Assembly (NCBI RefSeq): GCF_001953305.1
Contig: NZ_MTFE01000010.1
Span: 1,862,715 to 1,926,714, forward strand
Length of the DNA stretch: 64,000 nt
From: Cnuella takakiae
GTDB lineage: Bacteria > Bacteroidota > Bacteroidia > Chitinophagales > Chitinophagaceae
Direction of reading: 5' to 3'
Shown: one piece after another, positions 63,423 through 64,000 of the stretch
Layout: each line of letters opens with the position of its first letter
Position numbering within the stretch: the stretch's first letter is position 1
Program-made: the position numbers and the translations under genes
The notes under the pieces: model-generated
The model's database searches: none
Told to the model about the DNA's origin: nothing
What the model saw: only the letters and a program-made list of their open reading frames with translations

Positions 63423-64000
63423 CTATTTCCTTCCCCGCACCACCGTATACCGGATCCACAAAAAATCATCAAAAATCTTTTTCACCGACTTCAGTGCAAA
63501 GCGCGTAGCTTTTCTTTTACCATAACCTTCTTCCGCTTCAAACACGGTAGGCGCACCCATGGTGCCGTCGGCAATGGGTGCCAGCACCAGGCTGAATTCA
63601 TCGATCAGGCCGGCTTTGAGAAAAGAGCCGTTCACATGGCCGCCACCATCAATGCGGAGGCGTTTGATGCCAAACAGCTTGTATAGTTTTTTCAGTACCA
63701 GTTTCAGGTCCAGTTCTTCGGCGCCGCCAAAAATGTAGGAAACGTTCCTGCTCCGCAGGTGGTCGAGGTAAGCGGGACTAACCTGCTCGGTGAGCACTTC
63801 AATTACATGTTCGGTGGAAACCATATTGGTATCCCAGAAGCATTTCCCCGAAGGATCGATCACAACGGCAAAGGTTTTGGCGTTGTATTCGGCAACAAAA
63901 TCGCCGGCGGGTATATTGAGTTTGCCGCGCTTCAGTGCAGGTCTTTGCTTGCTCGAAAACTCCTGCATGGTTACCCTGCCCACCAGCCAGGCATCGGCTT
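63423..64000 (-). CDS. RibD C-terminal/dihydrofolate-reductase-like protein (5' end beyond window)
   Basis: The visible 192 codons encode a RibD_C-type reductase fold: AWLVGRVTMQEF, YIFGGAEELDLKLVLKKL, KRLRIDGGGHVNGSFLKAGLIDEFSLVLAP and GAPTVFE. The frame stays open to the window edge, and the true start lies upstream (beyond 64000); the codons before the GTG at 63983 read ADAWL, as expected for the family. These NADPH enzymes relate to riboflavin or folate metabolism, but many members have unknown substrates. Partial gene. Confidence 0.88.
   Translation of the reverse strand, partial: ADAWLVGRVTMQEFSSKQRPALKRGKLNIPAGDFVAEYNAKTFAVVIDPSGKCFWDTNMVSTEHVIEVLTEQVSPAYLDHLRSRNVSYIFGGAEELDLKLVLKKLYKLFGIKRLRIDGGGHVNGSFLKAGLIDEFSLVLAPIADGTMGAPTVFEAEEGYGKRKATRFALKSVKKIFDDFLWIRYTVVRGRK

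Overview
The window looks like chromosomal DNA of a Bacteroidota bacterium, most likely a free-living, aerobic member of the Chitinophagaceae (the family is inferred). The evidence is three SusC/SusD outer-membrane pairs, SusD-type lipoproteins, TonB receptors with CarboxypepD_reg domains, ASPIC/UnbV proteins, a two-component-propeller regulator, Bacteroidota-type promoters (TTG-N18/19-TAnnTTTG) and intergenic inverted repeats typical of the phylum. GC looks to be about 50%. No integrase, transposase, phage gene or CRISPR array was seen.

Layout. 1-4.5 kb: a repeat element, an XdhC-like gene, an AraC regulator with an aldo/keto reductase, and two small envelope proteins. 4.5-13.2 kb: a probable sulfated-glycan utilization locus: SusC, SusD, an S1 sulfatase with the CAPTR formylglycine motif, a small secreted protein, and an exported FGE-type sulfatase activator with both catalytic cysteines. 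13.3-14.5 kb: two tRNA-Cys-like genes around a small secreted gene, then a large four-palindrome element. 14.6-22.4 kb: three TetR-family regulators running into a TolC/adaptor/RND efflux operon. 22.7-31.1 kb and 31.6-41.2 kb: two parallel modules of SusC, SusD and a ~1100-aa FG-GAP/ASPIC-UnbV protein; the second also has a complete vanadium-haloperoxidase/PAP2 enzyme. 41.4-44.1 kb: a ROK regulator and a GH29 alpha-L-fucosidase. 44.2-51 kb: mostly housekeeping or stress enzymes (LLM oxidoreductase, bestrophin, DUF481-like protein, YjbQ, Fpg/Nei-like glycosylase, SDR, quinone oxidoreductase). 51-55.4 kb: a propeller sensor-kinase-like protein with a degraded ATPase domain, and a beta-barrel protein with calcium-binding repeats. 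55.6-59 kb: a Crp/Fnr regulator followed by a ring-cleaving dioxygenase, a carboxylesterase and a pirin, which resembles a quinone/electrophile detoxification set. 59.1-64 kb: a pseudouridine synthase, a TonB-dependent receptor, a two-TM CBS-like protein and an edge-truncated RibD-like reductase.

Functional reading. Much of the window is envelope biology. The three SusCD pairs would import glycans or other oligomers; the sulfatase/FGE and fucosidase suggest sulfated and fucosylated substrates. Efflux and aromatic-electrophile detoxification form a second theme.

The least explained signals are non-coding: (i) more than a dozen intergenic elements built from short repeated words that fold into inverted repeats, often between genes of one operon; (ii) two tRNA-Cys-like genes without a normal 1-72 pair, one of which also lacks U33 although its stems are intact; and (iii) the 240-bp A-B-B'-A' palindrome array. 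Several gene starts were moved downstream of the longest open frame because that frame runs through one of these elements or begins at a TTG/GTG.
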